A stretch of 64,000 nt of DNA. It comes from Sphingomonas trueperi. GTDB taxonomy: Bacteria > Pseudomonadota > Alphaproteobacteria > Sphingomonadales > Sphingomonadaceae. The stretch is taken from positions 39,980-103,979 of the forward strand of contig NZ_JAATJB010000015.1 in NCBI RefSeq assembly GCF_011927635.1, written 5' to 3'. The notes beneath the pieces are model-generated. The model was not told the DNA's origin, made no database searches, and saw only the letters and a program-made list of their open reading frames with translations. The translations under genes were made by a program, and so were the position numbers. Positions 1 to 9,200 of the stretch are shown here, piece after piece (the first letter of the stretch is position 1; every line of letters starts with the position of its first letter).

Positions 1-1
1 T

Positions 2-1753
2 CCGCTGCTGGACACGCATAATCAAGGCAGGCTGGGCGACGTCCTGGGCCGCATCACCAACGTGCGGATCGAGGGCGGGCAGCTGATCGGCACGCTCGAG
101 TTCGCCGACACGGACGCGGGCCGCGCGATTGAGGCGCGTGTCGCCTCCGGCGAGCTGCGCGCGATCTCGATCGGATATCGCGTCACCAAGTGGCAGATCA
201 CCGCCACCGACGAAAATGACCACGAGACCTGGCGCGCCGTCGCCTGGGAGCTGCTGGAAGCCAGCCTCGTGCCCGTTCCCGCCGATCCGAACGCCGTGGT
301 TCGGTCTGCATCCGGGACTCCGCAACACGGCACCACCCAAGAGGAAGATGATATGCGACGCAACCTCCCCGGCGGCGCGGCTGCGGCCGCTCCTTCTGCC
401 GCAGCTCCCGCCGCGCCAGCAGCTCCCGCGCCCGTTGGCGACCAGGGCGGCGCAGCGCGCGCCGAACCGCCCAGCGGCAGCGTGCGGATCACCGCCCGCC
501 AGATCCGCGAACGCTGCGCGCGCTCGACCGATCTCGGCAGCGACTTCGCGCTCGACCTGATCGGGCGCAATGAGGAGAACCCGCTGAGTGAGGCTGAGTT
601 CGAGCGTGCGATCAGCGATCGCCTGCTCGGCCAGCGCGAGCAGCCGCGCATCGACGTGCGCGTCGGCGCGGCCGGCACTGACAGCGAGGACTATCGCCGC
701 GCGGTGGAAGTCGCCGTCACCCTGCGCGCCGATCCCAGTGCGCGTTTCGACCCGGCCGACGTCGAGCGGGCCCGTGAACTGCGTGGCCTGACCCTGATGG
801 AGATGTCGCGCGACTATCTGCAGCGCACCGGCATCTCCACCGCCGGCATGGGCCGCCTTGACATTGCCGGCGCCGCGCTCGGCCTGCGCTATGGTGCCCA
901 CACCACCAGCGACTTCGCCAACGCGCTCTCCAGCGCCACCGGCAAGCGCGTGCGGCAGGCCTACCTTGCCGCGCCGCAGACCTTCGGCCCGCTGGTCATG
1001 ACCGGCACGCTGCCGGACTTCAAGCCGACCAACATCATCGGCCTGGGTGATGCGCCGCAGCTGCTGCTGGTGCAGGAGAATGCCGAGTTCACCTATGGCG
1101 CGATGGCCGACACTGGCATGTCCTACCGCCTGCAGACCTATGGCCGCATCATCGCGATCACCCGGCAGGCTATCATTAACGATGACAAGCGCCTGTTCGC
1201 CCGCGTGCCGGACAAGTTCGGCTACAAGGCCCGCGATCTCGAAAGTGATCTGGTCTGGGGGCTGGTGCTGAGCAATCCGACCATGGGCGACGGCTTCGCG
1301 CTGTTCTCCGCGCAGCACGGCAATCTCGGCACCGCTGCCGACATCAACGTGGACTCGGTCACCGCGGGCCGCACTGCGATGGGCCAGCAGAAGAGCGTCG
1401 AGGGCGGCTTCATCATCGTGCGCCCCGCCTATCTGGTGGTCGGGCCGCTGATGGAGACGAAAGCGGAGCAGTTCCTGACTGCAGTTGCCGCGACGCAGAC
1501 CGCGAACGTCAACCCGTTTGTCGGCTCGCTGCAGCTGATCGTCGAGCCGCGGATCACGGACAAGAGCTGGTACCTGTTCGCCGACAAGGCCGCGATCGAC
1601 ACGATCGAGCTGTCGCACCTGGAAGGCCAGGAAGACGTGTTCATCGAAACGCAGCCCGGCTTCGACGTGGACGGCGTCAAGACCAAGGCTCGCCTCGATG
1701 TCGGCGCCGCGATCGTCGACTATCGCGGCATGTACAAGAACCCGGGGCTCTGA
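2..1753 (+). CDS. prohead protease / major capsid protein fusion (5' partial)
   Basis: The frame is open to the left edge, so the start lies outside the window. The first ~95 residues are the end of an HK97-type (U35) prohead protease: they show the His motif DTHNQG and the Ser motif AISIGYR, the expected catalytic pair. A Pro/Ala-rich linker follows (about residues 115-150), then a ~400-residue HK97-fold-like major capsid region ending at GMYKNPGL. Protease-capsid fusions are a known arrangement in some alphaproteobacterial prophages. The protease would process the capsid during maturation. Downstream genes are head completion and tail genes in the same direction, which fits. Confidence is high for the class; the fusion is read directly as one uninterrupted frame. 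Confidence 0.9.
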   Translation, partial: PLLDTHNQGRLGDVLGRITNVRIEGGQLIGTLEFADTDAGRAIEARVASGELRAISIGYRVTKWQITATDENDHETWRAVAWELLEASLVPVPADPNAVVRSASGTPQHGTTQEEDDMRRNLPGGAAAAAPSAAAPAAPAAPAPVGDQGGAARAEPPSGSVRITARQIRERCARSTDLGSDFALDLIGRNEENPLSEAEFERAISDRLLGQREQPRIDVRVGAAGTDSEDYRRAVEVAVTLRADPSARFDPADVERARELRGLTLMEMSRDYLQRTGISTAGMGRLDIAGAALGLRYGAHTTSDFANALSSATGKRVRQAYLAAPQTFGPLVMTGTLPDFKPTNIIGLGDAPQLLLVQENAEFTYGAMADTGMSYRLQTYGRIIAITRQAIINDDKRLFARVPDKFGYKARDLESDLVWGLVLSNPTMGDGFALFSAQHGNLGTAADINVDSVTAGRTAMGQQKSVEGGFIIVRPAYLVVGPLMETKAEQFLTAVAATQTANVNPFVGSLQLIVEPRITDKSWYLFADKAAIDTIELSHLEGQEDVFIETQPGFDVDGVKTKARLDVGAAIVDYRGMYKNPGL

Positions 1754-1779
1754 TCCCGGCGCGCTAAGGAGTGCCCCCA

Positions 1780-2076
1780 ATGAAGCTTATCCTGTTGCTC
1801 GCGCCGGCAGTCATTGCCGGCGCCATTCGCTATCCCGTCGAAGGCCCGATCCCCGTCGCCGACGACGACTATGCCGACCAGCTGATCGGTGAAGGCAAGG
1901 CGGAGACCGCTGAGCTGGAAACCGATAGCGAGGATCTCGACGCTATGACGGTGCCGGAGCTGAAGCAGCTCGCGGCCGCCGAGGAAATCGATCTCGGCGA
2001 GGCCACCAAGAAGGCTGAGATCCTCACCAAGATCCGCGAGGCGCGCATCGCGCGCGCCGATCGCCCGCAGGAGTAA
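1780..2076 (+). CDS. small phage head protein with SAP/HeH-like C-terminus
   Basis: A 98-residue protein. I chose the ATG at 1780 because TAAGGAG (1765-1771) sits 8 nt upstream; an in-frame GTG at 1771 overlaps that Shine-Dalgarno. The N-terminus is short and hydrophobic, the middle is acidic, and residues ~55-90 (MTVPELKQLAAAEEIDL and on) resemble the helix-extended-loop-helix (HeH/LEM/Rho-N-like) domains often found in small phage head or connector proteins. It lies directly after the capsid gene and 6 nt before the DUF2190-like gene. The exact role is unknown; a head completion or DNA-contacting role is inference from position. Confidence 0.7.
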   Translation: MKLILLLAPAVIAGAIRYPVEGPIPVADDDYADQLIGEGKAETAELETDSEDLDAMTVPELKQLAAAEEIDLGEATKKAEILTKIREARIARADRPQE

Positions 2077-2082
2077 TCCCCG

Positions 2083-2409
2083 ATGAAGAACTTCGTGCAG
2101 AACGGTGACAACATCACCGGTGTCGCGCCCTATGCCGTCGCGAGCGGCCAGGGCTACCTCGACGGCGCCGAATTCGCGGTCGCGTCGGCCGACGCGGCAT
2201 CCGGCGCCCCGGTGGTCGGCGTCGTTCGCGGCGTGTTCACGCTGCCCAAGGCGGCGGTGGCGATCGCCCGCAAGACGGTGGTCTATTGGGACAACAGCGC
2301 CCGAGTGGTCACCAATGTGGCGACGAATAACACCAAGATCGGCATTTCCATGGGCGCCGCCACCTCCGGCGCCGCCTCGGTCGACGTGCGGCTCGTTCCC
2401 GTCATCTGA
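2083..2409 (+). CDS. DUF2190-like capsid accessory protein
   Basis: A 108-residue, glycine/alanine/valine-rich beta protein starting MKNFVQNGDNIT. The pattern of an N-terminal 'VQ.GD..t..AP..v.sG' stretch, a central 'VGVVRGVFTLPKA' segment and a C-terminal 'VRLVPVI' matches DUF2190-family proteins, which sit next to capsid genes and are thought to decorate or stabilise heads. AGGAG lies upstream of ATG 2083. It sits in the expected place between capsid and connector genes. Confidence 0.8.
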   Translation: MKNFVQNGDNITGVAPYAVASGQGYLDGAEFAVASADAASGAPVVGVVRGVFTLPKAAVAIARKTVVYWDNSARVVTNVATNNTKIGISMGAATSGAASVDVRLVPVI

Positions 2410-2480
2410 ACCCATGTTCCTCCCAGCCTGGGCGGGCGGCGATGCCTCGGCGCGCCGCCCGCGCCTTTTTGGAGACCAAT

Positions 2481-2666
2481 ATGTCCGTCATTCACCTTCA
2501 TGGCCCGGCAAGGGCCAACGATGGATCGTTCATCGACGCGGGCACCGACGTGACGATCGGCGACAAGCCGAAGCAGATCGCCGCCGATCGCGCGAGCGAG
2601 CTCGTTAAGGCCCACACCGCCAAGCGCGGCGCCGGCGTACCGGCGCCGACCAGCTCCGATGCCTGA
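2481..2666 (+). CDS. hypothetical small phage protein
   Basis: A 61-residue protein. I place the start at ATG 2481 (MSVIHLHGPARAND), which has GGAG at 2471-2474; the longer in-frame ATG at 2442 has no comparable ribosome site. It has a beta-rich N-half (IHLHGPARANDGSFIDAG) and a Lys/Ala-rich tail. Its end overlaps the next gene by 8 nt, so it is probably translationally coupled. I do not recognise a family; by position it is a head/connector accessory protein. Confidence 0.6.
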   Translation: MSVIHLHGPARANDGSFIDAGTDVTIGDKPKQIAADRASELVKAHTAKRGAGVPAPTSSDA

Positions 2667-2970
2667 TCCCTGGCAGCAGGCGGCGGCCGATATCCGCGCC
2701 GCCTCGCCGGATACCGTGCTGTACACCGGGGGCGGCCTCGCAAAGCCGACCGAGCTTCGCGTCATCTGGACCGATGCCCCCGGCGATCCATTCCAAGGCC
2801 CCGGCAACACCACGCGGACCATTACAGCGGAGATCGCCTGCGCTGATCTCCCCAACAGGCCAATCCGCTCGGATCGCTTGGCGCGGGGCGGCCTCACCTG
2901 GCAGCCGAACCAGGTCAGCTACGACGACAATGTCGACGCTTGGCTGATCGTCCTGGAGAAGGTGGCATGA
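2659..2970 (+). CDS. head-tail connector-like hypothetical protein
   Basis: A 103-residue protein (MPDPWQQAAADIRAASPDTVLYTGGG...) overlapping its neighbours on both sides (8 nt upstream, ATGA downstream). Size, charge pattern and position between capsid accessory genes and the tail tube gene fit the small head-tail joining proteins of siphoviruses. No motif is strong enough to name a family, so the role is positional inference. Confidence 0.6.
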   Translation: MPDPWQQAAADIRAASPDTVLYTGGGLAKPTELRVIWTDAPGDPFQGPGNTTRTITAEIACADLPNRPIRSDRLARGGLTWQPNQVSYDDNVDAWLIVLEKVA

Positions 2971-3401
2971 CGGCCCGCCGCGCTGAGGTCGTTGCGGAGA
3001 TCGAGCGCCGGCTACGCTTGGTGCCCGGCATCGCCGAGGTGGAGGTAATGCCTTCCGCCGATCCCATGGCCTTCCCGGCATTTCACCTGTTCGACGACGG
3101 CCATGACCCGATCGAGGCGCAGGCGTCCGCCACCACGATGGAGTTTACGCCTCGCGTGGAAGCCTATTTCGAGCGTGACGGGGGCGCTGAGACCTATGCG
3201 CAGCTGAATGCCTTCTACGCCGCCGCTGTCTTCGCCGTGATGGGCGAAGACGATCAGCTCGGCGGCCTGGTCGAGACGATCGACGAAGGCCGTATGACGA
3301 TCGGCGTCGCGTCGCTCGCGTCGGCCTCGCGCATGTATTTCGCACTCGAATTGCCCATCACCTTCGCCGCCCGTCGCGGCGATCCAAGCCAGCCCGCCTA
3401 A
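2967..3401 (+). CDS. tail completion/terminator-like protein
   Basis: A 144-residue protein starting at ATG 2967, overlapping the previous stop as ATGA. It begins with a basic helix (TARRAEVVAEIERRLRLVPGI) followed by alternating beta and helix, the general layout of gpU-like tail terminator proteins. It lies directly upstream of the tail tube gene, where such proteins are usually encoded. Assignment to this class is inference from size, layout and position. Confidence 0.6.
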   Translation: MTARRAEVVAEIERRLRLVPGIAEVEVMPSADPMAFPAFHLFDDGHDPIEAQASATTMEFTPRVEAYFERDGGAETYAQLNAFYAAAVFAVMGEDDQLGGLVETIDEGRMTIGVASLASASRMYFALELPITFAARRGDPSQPA

Positions 3402-3415
3402 AGGAGGCACCCAAC

Positions 3416-4654
3416 ATGTCCGATCCTACGCAGCGCTCGGCGTTCATCGCCGTGGGCATCCGACTCATGGCCGACGACAACGACACCGCGCTTCCCGACC
3501 CGGCGACCGACTTCATCGGCATCGAACTGGACGGCATCACGCGCGGGTCTCCCTTCACCACGGAACAGTCGAATGAAGCGACCGGCTCGCTGGTCTCGGG
3601 CGCGGCGCAGGTGATCGGCCAGGCTGCCAGCTTTGCCTTCACCTCGCGCATTCGCGGCGCGGGGCCGGGGGTGGTGTACACCTCCACCGTCAAGCCGCCG
3701 CTCCATGCGGCGCTCTCGGCCTGCGGCAAGCGCGCCCAGTTCCAGGCAGCGGTCGCGGCCGCCGCGCTCACCGCCGGCAGCGCCACCAGCGCCACGCTCG
3801 CCAATGGCGCGCCCGCGACCGCAGGCGCGCTGGTCGGCATGCCGCTGATCCTGAGCGGGGGCACGGCGAACAACGGCCGCCTGCCGATGGTGACCGGCTA
3901 CAGTGCGGGCCGGGTCGCCACCCTGTCCGAGACCTTCGACACGCCGCTGACGACGGGCGAGAGCGCGGCGATCCCGGCGAACTGGACCTATTCGGGCACC
4001 ACGCCCGCCGACGCGACCGCCAAGGCGACCGACCAGCCCCTGGCGGTGATCGCCTTCTATCGCGACGGCGTGTTGTTCAAGTACACGCATTGTCGTGGCG
4101 TGGTGAACCTCAACGGCCGCTCCGCCCGCCCCGGCTTCGCCGCCTTCAGCTTCGCCGGCATCTTCGCCGGCAAGACGGACGCCGCGGTGCCCAGCCTCGC
4201 CGCGCTGAAGCAGCACGCGCCGCCGAACCTCGCGCGCGGTACCGACGCCTCGAACGTGGCGATCTTCAACCGCAAGCCGGTCTCGATCTCCACCTGGTCC
4301 TTCAATGATGGCGCCAACGTCACGTCGAGCGAGGACCCGAACACCAATATCGGCTTCGGCGCGGGCGAGATTGGCCAGCGCACCCCGGTGCTGACGATCG
4401 ACCCGCTCGCCACGCTGGTCGCAAATCGCGACGTGCTGGCGCAGATCTCCACCGGCGCGCTGGTGCCGGCGTCGTTCCGCTACGGTACGCAGGCGGGGAA
4501 CCGCTGGGCGCTCACCATCCCCGTCGCGCAGGTGACGGGCGAGAGCGACACGCAGCGCGACAACCTGGTCGGCGAGCAGATCACCGCGCAGGCGATCAGC
4601 CAGGGCAAGGATGCCTATCTGCGCGACACCGACAGCATCCTCTGCTTCTACTGA
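3416..4654 (+). CDS. phage tail tube (major tail) protein
   Basis: A 412-residue protein preceded by AAAGGAGG at about 3400-3407. It is rich in Thr, Ala and Gly, has no signal peptide, and shows a regular beta-sandwich character with Ig-like Ala/Gly/Thr-rich stretches around residues 115-190. Position after the tail terminator-like gene and before the frameshifting chaperone is canonical for the tail tube subunit. At 412 residues it is larger than simple tube proteins, suggesting an inserted or appended domain. Confidence 0.75.
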   Translation: MSDPTQRSAFIAVGIRLMADDNDTALPDPATDFIGIELDGITRGSPFTTEQSNEATGSLVSGAAQVIGQAASFAFTSRIRGAGPGVVYTSTVKPPLHAALSACGKRAQFQAAVAAAALTAGSATSATLANGAPATAGALVGMPLILSGGTANNGRLPMVTGYSAGRVATLSETFDTPLTTGESAAIPANWTYSGTTPADATAKATDQPLAVIAFYRDGVLFKYTHCRGVVNLNGRSARPGFAAFSFAGIFAGKTDAAVPSLAALKQHAPPNLARGTDASNVAIFNRKPVSISTWSFNDGANVTSSEDPNTNIGFGAGEIGQRTPVLTIDPLATLVANRDVLAQISTGALVPASFRYGTQAGNRWALTIPVAQVTGESDTQRDNLVGEQITAQAISQGKDAYLRDTDSILCFY

Positions 4655-4665
4655 TCGGGGCACCC

Positions 4666-5355
4666 ATGATCGTCACCACCACCACCGAAACCGTGCCCTA
4701 CACCCATCCCTGGGTGCAGAAGGTCGACGGCGCGCCTGTTTTCCACCTGCGCGCCGGCTCCACGATCGAGCGCGGGCAGATGACCGCGCTGCTCGACGGC
4801 CCGCTGCAGGCCGCCAAGGTCTGGAGCCACCAGCTGCGCGAGGCCCAGCTGAAGGGCATCGATGCGCTGTTCGCCGAAGAACCTGAATATGACCGGCTGG
4901 TCGCGATCTTCTCGGCTGAGGGCGAGGAAGCCGAGCAGCTGAGCGACGATGACAAGAAGCTCGCCAAGGCCGTGGACCCGCTGCTCGTGAAGCACTGGCC
5001 GGCCTATGCCGACCTCGTCGCCCAGATGGAGCGCCGTCGTACGCTGGTGCCCATCGTGGCGCTCACCCGCTACTGCACGGGCTGGGAAAACGTCCGCGAC
5101 GAAAATGGCGCGGTGATCCCGTTTGAGGCGGACAAAAACGGCCATGTCGCCGATCGTGCGCTTCGCCGGCTGCAGGAGGTGGATCTGCTGTTTGCCGGCT
5201 CCCGAGCCTTCAGCCTGCAGTTCGGCGGAGGAGAGGAAAAAAACTTCGAGCGGCCGTCTTCGTCCGAAGACGGCCCGAAGACTTCGAAGTCGGCCTCACC
5301 GCGGGCGAAGGGTGGGAGATCGAAGGCACGCGGTGGAAGGAAAACCCCCGCATAG
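4666..5355 (+). CDS. tail assembly chaperone, short form (G-like)
   Basis: A 229-residue zero-frame product. The N-terminal two thirds are acidic and helical. The C-terminus after residue ~185 turns Ser/Lys/Arg-rich (SSSEDGPKTSKSASPRAKG), the low-complexity look expected once ribosomes pass a frameshift site without slipping. The position between tail tube and tape measure is that of lambda G/GT. The slippery heptamer at 5238-5244 and the -1 extension are listed separately. Confidence 0.85.
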   Translation: MIVTTTTETVPYTHPWVQKVDGAPVFHLRAGSTIERGQMTALLDGPLQAAKVWSHQLREAQLKGIDALFAEEPEYDRLVAIFSAEGEEAEQLSDDDKKLAKAVDPLLVKHWPAYADLVAQMERRRTLVPIVALTRYCTGWENVRDENGAVIPFEADKNGHVADRALRRLQEVDLLFAGSRAFSLQFGGGEEKNFERPSSSEDGPKTSKSASPRAKGGRSKARGGRKTPA

Positions 5356-5528
5356 TCCTGCCAGGCTGGATCTGGGCTGTCGTCGATCTCTACTTCCAGT
5401 GCCGGCGGTTCGCCTCGCCGCTGACGGGGCGGGTGCTGCCATGCCCCGGCAGCGTCGGTGAACAGCCGGCGGCGCTGATGGACGCGTTCCTGCTCCTAGA
5501 ATTGATGGAGAAGCCGGCCGATGGCTGA
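4666..5528 (+). CDS. tail assembly chaperone, -1 frameshift long form (GT-like)
   Basis: Zero-frame codons to AAC at 5242-5244, then a -1 slip, give a continuous 94-codon extension (from 5244) ending at TGA 5526-5528, about 287 residues in total. The extension reads as a normal globular sequence (EVGLTAGEGWEIEGTRWKEN... LPGWIWAVVDLYFQCRRF) and its stop overlaps the start of the next gene at 5521. This explains the otherwise empty 165 bp between 5355 and 5521. It matches the known lambda GT logic, in which the long form is made at low frequency to recruit tube subunits onto the tape measure. Strength rests on the in-frame A_AAA_AAC heptamer and the full-length open -1 frame. Confidence 0.85.
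5238..5244 (+). promoter_or_regulatory. programmed -1 ribosomal frameshift site (A_AAA_AAC)
   Basis: Seven adenines (5237-5243) followed by C give the canonical X_XXY_YYZ heptamer in the correct phase: zero-frame codons are AAA (5239-5241) and AAC (5242-5244). After a slip, both tRNAs re-pair on AAA. A GC-rich region with CGTCTTCG...CGAAGACG lies shortly downstream (5257-5280) and can fold into a hairpin, a possible stimulator. Confidence 0.85.
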
Positions 5529-6210
5529 CGGCGCCGATCTCATCATCGACGGCAAAGCACTGGATGCCGCCGCCGACAGGTTGATCCGCGGCTATCTGTC
5601 GGCCGGAACGAAGGCGGTCTCGGGCACTGCCCGCAACCTGGAGAAGCGGCTTGAAGACGCAACGCAGGCGGCTGTCCCCGGCAAGCTGTGGCGGGCCTGG
5701 CAGTCGAGCGCTTTCCCGCGGTCCGGCCCGGCGAGGAACCCAACCGCCACGGTCTGGCTGAAGGGGCGCGCTGATGGCCGCACCGGCGGCGCGGTGAGCT
5801 TCTGGACGCAGCCCGGCGAAATCCGGGGCAAGCGAGGGCAATATCTCGCCGTGCCGCTTCCTTCGGCGGGCTCGCGCGGCCGCGGGCGCGATCTCACTCC
5901 CGGAGAGTGGGAGCGCCGGACAGGCCAGAAGCTTCAATTCATCTACCGCGCCGGCAACTATTCGCTGCTGGTCGCGACCGGCGGCACGACGAACGCCCGG
6001 ACTGGCGGCTTCCGCCAGCTTACCGGCGGACGCCAACGGGCAGGCCGGGGCGGGGCCAATCCGCTGCAAAGCTCGGTCGTGCCGATCTTCGTCCTCGTCC
6101 CGGTGGTGCGCTTCCGCAACGCCTTCGCAATCGAACCGATCGTCAACGCCGCCGATGGCGAGCTGGCGCGCGAATTGTTCAACGCAATCCGCGGCCTCTC
6201 GCTGCGCTGA
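5521..6210 (+). CDS. phage tail-associated protein (DUF6441-like)
   Basis: A 229-residue protein starting at ATG 5521 inside the end of the frameshift extension. An N-terminal helical segment is followed by a basic, Gly/Arg-rich core (RGKRGQYLAVPLPSAGSRGRGRD) and a C-terminal helix ending IRGLSLR. Location between the GT-like chaperone and the tape measure, and general look, resemble DUF6441 phage proteins; I cannot confirm that by search. Likely a minor tail or tail-assembly protein. Confidence 0.65.
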   Translation: MADGADLIIDGKALDAAADRLIRGYLSAGTKAVSGTARNLEKRLEDATQAAVPGKLWRAWQSSAFPRSGPARNPTATVWLKGRADGRTGGAVSFWTQPGEIRGKRGQYLAVPLPSAGSRGRGRDLTPGEWERRTGQKLQFIYRAGNYSLLVATGGTTNARTGGFRQLTGGRQRAGRGGANPLQSSVVPIFVLVPVVRFRNAFAIEPIVNAADGELARELFNAIRGLSLR

Positions 6211-6236
6211 TCTGCTCGCAACTGGAAAGGTAGCCC

Positions 6237-9200
6237 ATGGCACAGACGGACATCGTGGCCCGCCTGCAGTTGAAGGCTGAGCAGTTCTCGTCCGAGACTG
6301 GTCAGCGTTTCGCCGAGCTGAAGACCCGCGCGCGTTCGGCTGCGGCCGACATCCGCAGCGAATTCAACGGTGCGTTCGCGGAGGTGCAGCGCACGGCCCA
6401 GACCGCACTGCAGCTGCCGCGCACCACGGGCGGCGGCCTCGATCTGTCGCGCGATATTGCCCAGCTTCGCGCGCAGGAAGCGGCAGCGCAGAACACGGCG
6501 CAGGCCCAGCGAGAGCTGGCAGCGGCTGCCACGGCCGTGGCGGCGCGCGGCGGCGAGTCGGCAGCCTCCCAGCGCCTGGTCGCCGACGCGGCCATGGTGG
6601 CGGAGCGGGCCTCGGTCCAAGAGGCCGCAGCGATCCGCGCCAAGATCACCGCCTATGAAGAGCTGCAGGCCGAGCTTGCCCAGACCGTCAGCAAGACGCG
6701 CCAGCTGACGGCGGAAGAGCAGAACCTGGTCGATGCCGCAAAGCGTAGCGGCGCGGGGTTCACCAACATCGGCCAGCAGTTGGGCGACTTCACGGTGCAG
6801 GTGGTTTCGGGCCAGAGCGCCGTCGTCGCATTCGCGCAGCAGTTTCCGCAGGCCACCTTCGCGTTGTCGACTATGGAAGGCCGTGCCGGCGCGCTCGGAC
6901 GCGCTCTCACCGGCCCCATGGGAACCGCCTTCACGATCGCGCTGATCGCCGCGACCCCGTTTGTCGCCAAGTTGTTCGAGAGCGCGGATGCGGCCGACGA
7001 GAGCGCGAAGAAGCTGCAGCAGGCGACCAGCGCTGCCGACTCGTTCGGCGCGGCGCAGCAGTTGCTCGGCTCGATCATCGATCTCACCACTGGCAAGCTG
7101 AAGACCCAAAACGAGGTTCTGATCCAGTCGATCAAGCTGCAGGCGCAGGCAAACCTGCTCGCGGCAAACAAGAAGATCGACGATCTCACCGGCGCGAACG
7201 ACAAGGCTCTGGTGGCGGCCGCGCCGGGAACGGCTGGGCAGTTCGGCGTCGGCGCCGGCAGTGTCGATGCGGCAGCTCGCGCCAGCGTCGATGCCCGGCG
7301 ACAACAGGCCGTGCAGGCGCAGATCTTCGCGAAGCTGCAGGCTGCAGTCGCCAACAATCAGTTGGCCACCACAAATCCATCTCTCTACGCGAAACAGGTT
7401 GGCGGCGACCTGACGATCGCGCTGGGGCAACTCGACCAGCTGGCCGTCAATGGAAGGATCGCCGGGCAGTCGCTGGTCGACGTGAAGGCCAAATTCAACG
7501 ATCTGGCGAAGACGGCCACCGACAAGGCCGCCGCGCTGCAGGTGATTTCGGTTGCCGAGGGCGGGGCGATCCCTGAAGAGCTGAAGCCCTACCAGCGAGA
7601 TCCCAAGCCGAAGAAGCCTCGGACGCCGAGAAAGCCCCGCGACTTCTCCCGCTCCGATGACGCTGCCGAGCAGGCGATTACCGCCATCAATGCCGAGTGG
7701 GACGATCAACCCCGCCTGATCGATCGCGCCCGAATCGCGACGCTGAAGCTGGACAACCTGACCGAGCAGCTGAGCAAGCGGAAGCTGACGCCCGAGGTGC
7801 AGAAGCTGCTCGGCCTGATCGATCAGGCGCGCGAGTCGATCAGGAACGGCATGGATCGTCCGTTCCGCGAATTCGTGGAAGCGCAGCAGGAAAGCCTGGA
7901 AGTCGGCCGCCTGGTGCTGGCCGGCAGGGATGCCGATGCCGAGGCGCTGCAGAACATCCTGCGCCTGCAGCAGCAGATGGGGCCGCTGAACGAAGCGCAG
8001 GTGCAGACGGCCTATCGGCTCGCGCAGCAGCACCAGGCCATCAATCGCCTGCTGGAGGATCAGCGCCGGATCGTCGGCATCTACGAGAATGCGTGGGGCG
8101 GGGTTCTCGATCAGGTCGACGGCGTGTTCGCCAAGATCCAGGGCAATGCCGGCGGCATCGTCGGGGTGGTGCAAAAGCTGCAGCGGGATCTGCTGAGCAA
8201 CGCGCTGTTCGGCGGCATCGATCGCGAGATCGAGGACTATATCCGCAAGATGACGGGCAAGCAGACGCCCGCCGAGATCCTGCAGGATCAGGCCAAGGGT
8301 GCCGCCGTGGTTCTGCGGGACACGGTGAACGACTTCGTCGACGCACTCTCGGATGCCACGCTGCGCATTCGTGGGTATGATCCCCAAGCGGCGCGCGCGG
8401 CGGCATCTGTGGCGTCCCCGGCCATCGCCCAATATTTTGGCGGCGGGGGCTATAGCGCGAACGACAATGAAATCGTCGTCACCGGCAAGGCCAGTGCAGG
8501 CGAAGCCCTCGGCCTGGTGCGCTCCAGCAAGGTGCTCGAACTGGCGATCGACGGTTGGGCCAAGCGGATGGAAAAGCTTGGCATCACGGTGCCGGAGACC
8601 ATCACCAAGGGCCTGAAGGGCAACCTAGGTACGATCTTGGAAGGCGCCGCCTTCGGGGGCATCGGCGGCTCGGTCTTCTCGGCGCTCGGCGGCGGCAAGG
8701 CCGACAAGACGGCCAGCGGCATCGGCGGCGTCCTCGGCGAATATGGTGGCAAGGAACTGGGCAAGACGATCACGAAGGAGATCGGTGGCTCGCTGGGCAA
8801 GACGCTGGGCGGCTTCGCGGGGCCGCTCGGCGCGATTGCGGGCGGCATCATGGGCAACGTCGTCGGCGGCCTGTTCCAGAAGACCGAGCGCGGCTCGGCC
8901 CAGATCACCAGCGTCGACCAGGCCGCCGTTGTCAACGGCAACTATTCGGCGGTGCAGTCCGATCTTGGCGGCCTCGCCACCAACGTTCAGACCGGCATCC
9001 GGCAGATTGCCGACGCGCTGGGCGGCGACCTGGGCACCTTCGCGGTCAGCATCAACAAGTACAAGGATAGCTACCGCGTCGACCCTTCGGGCGGCACCAG
9101 CGTGGGCGGCAAGTACGGCAACAAGGACGGCGTCCTGAAGTTCGACGGCGACCCCGAGGGTGCCGTGCGGGCGGCGATCGCGAACGCCCTGGCCGATGGC

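Noticed and set aside
5958..8432. 824-codon open frame antisense to the tape measure gene
   Set aside because: High GC keeps the antisense frame open. The sequence is Arg/Leu/His-rich and the sense strand is a clear tape measure protein.
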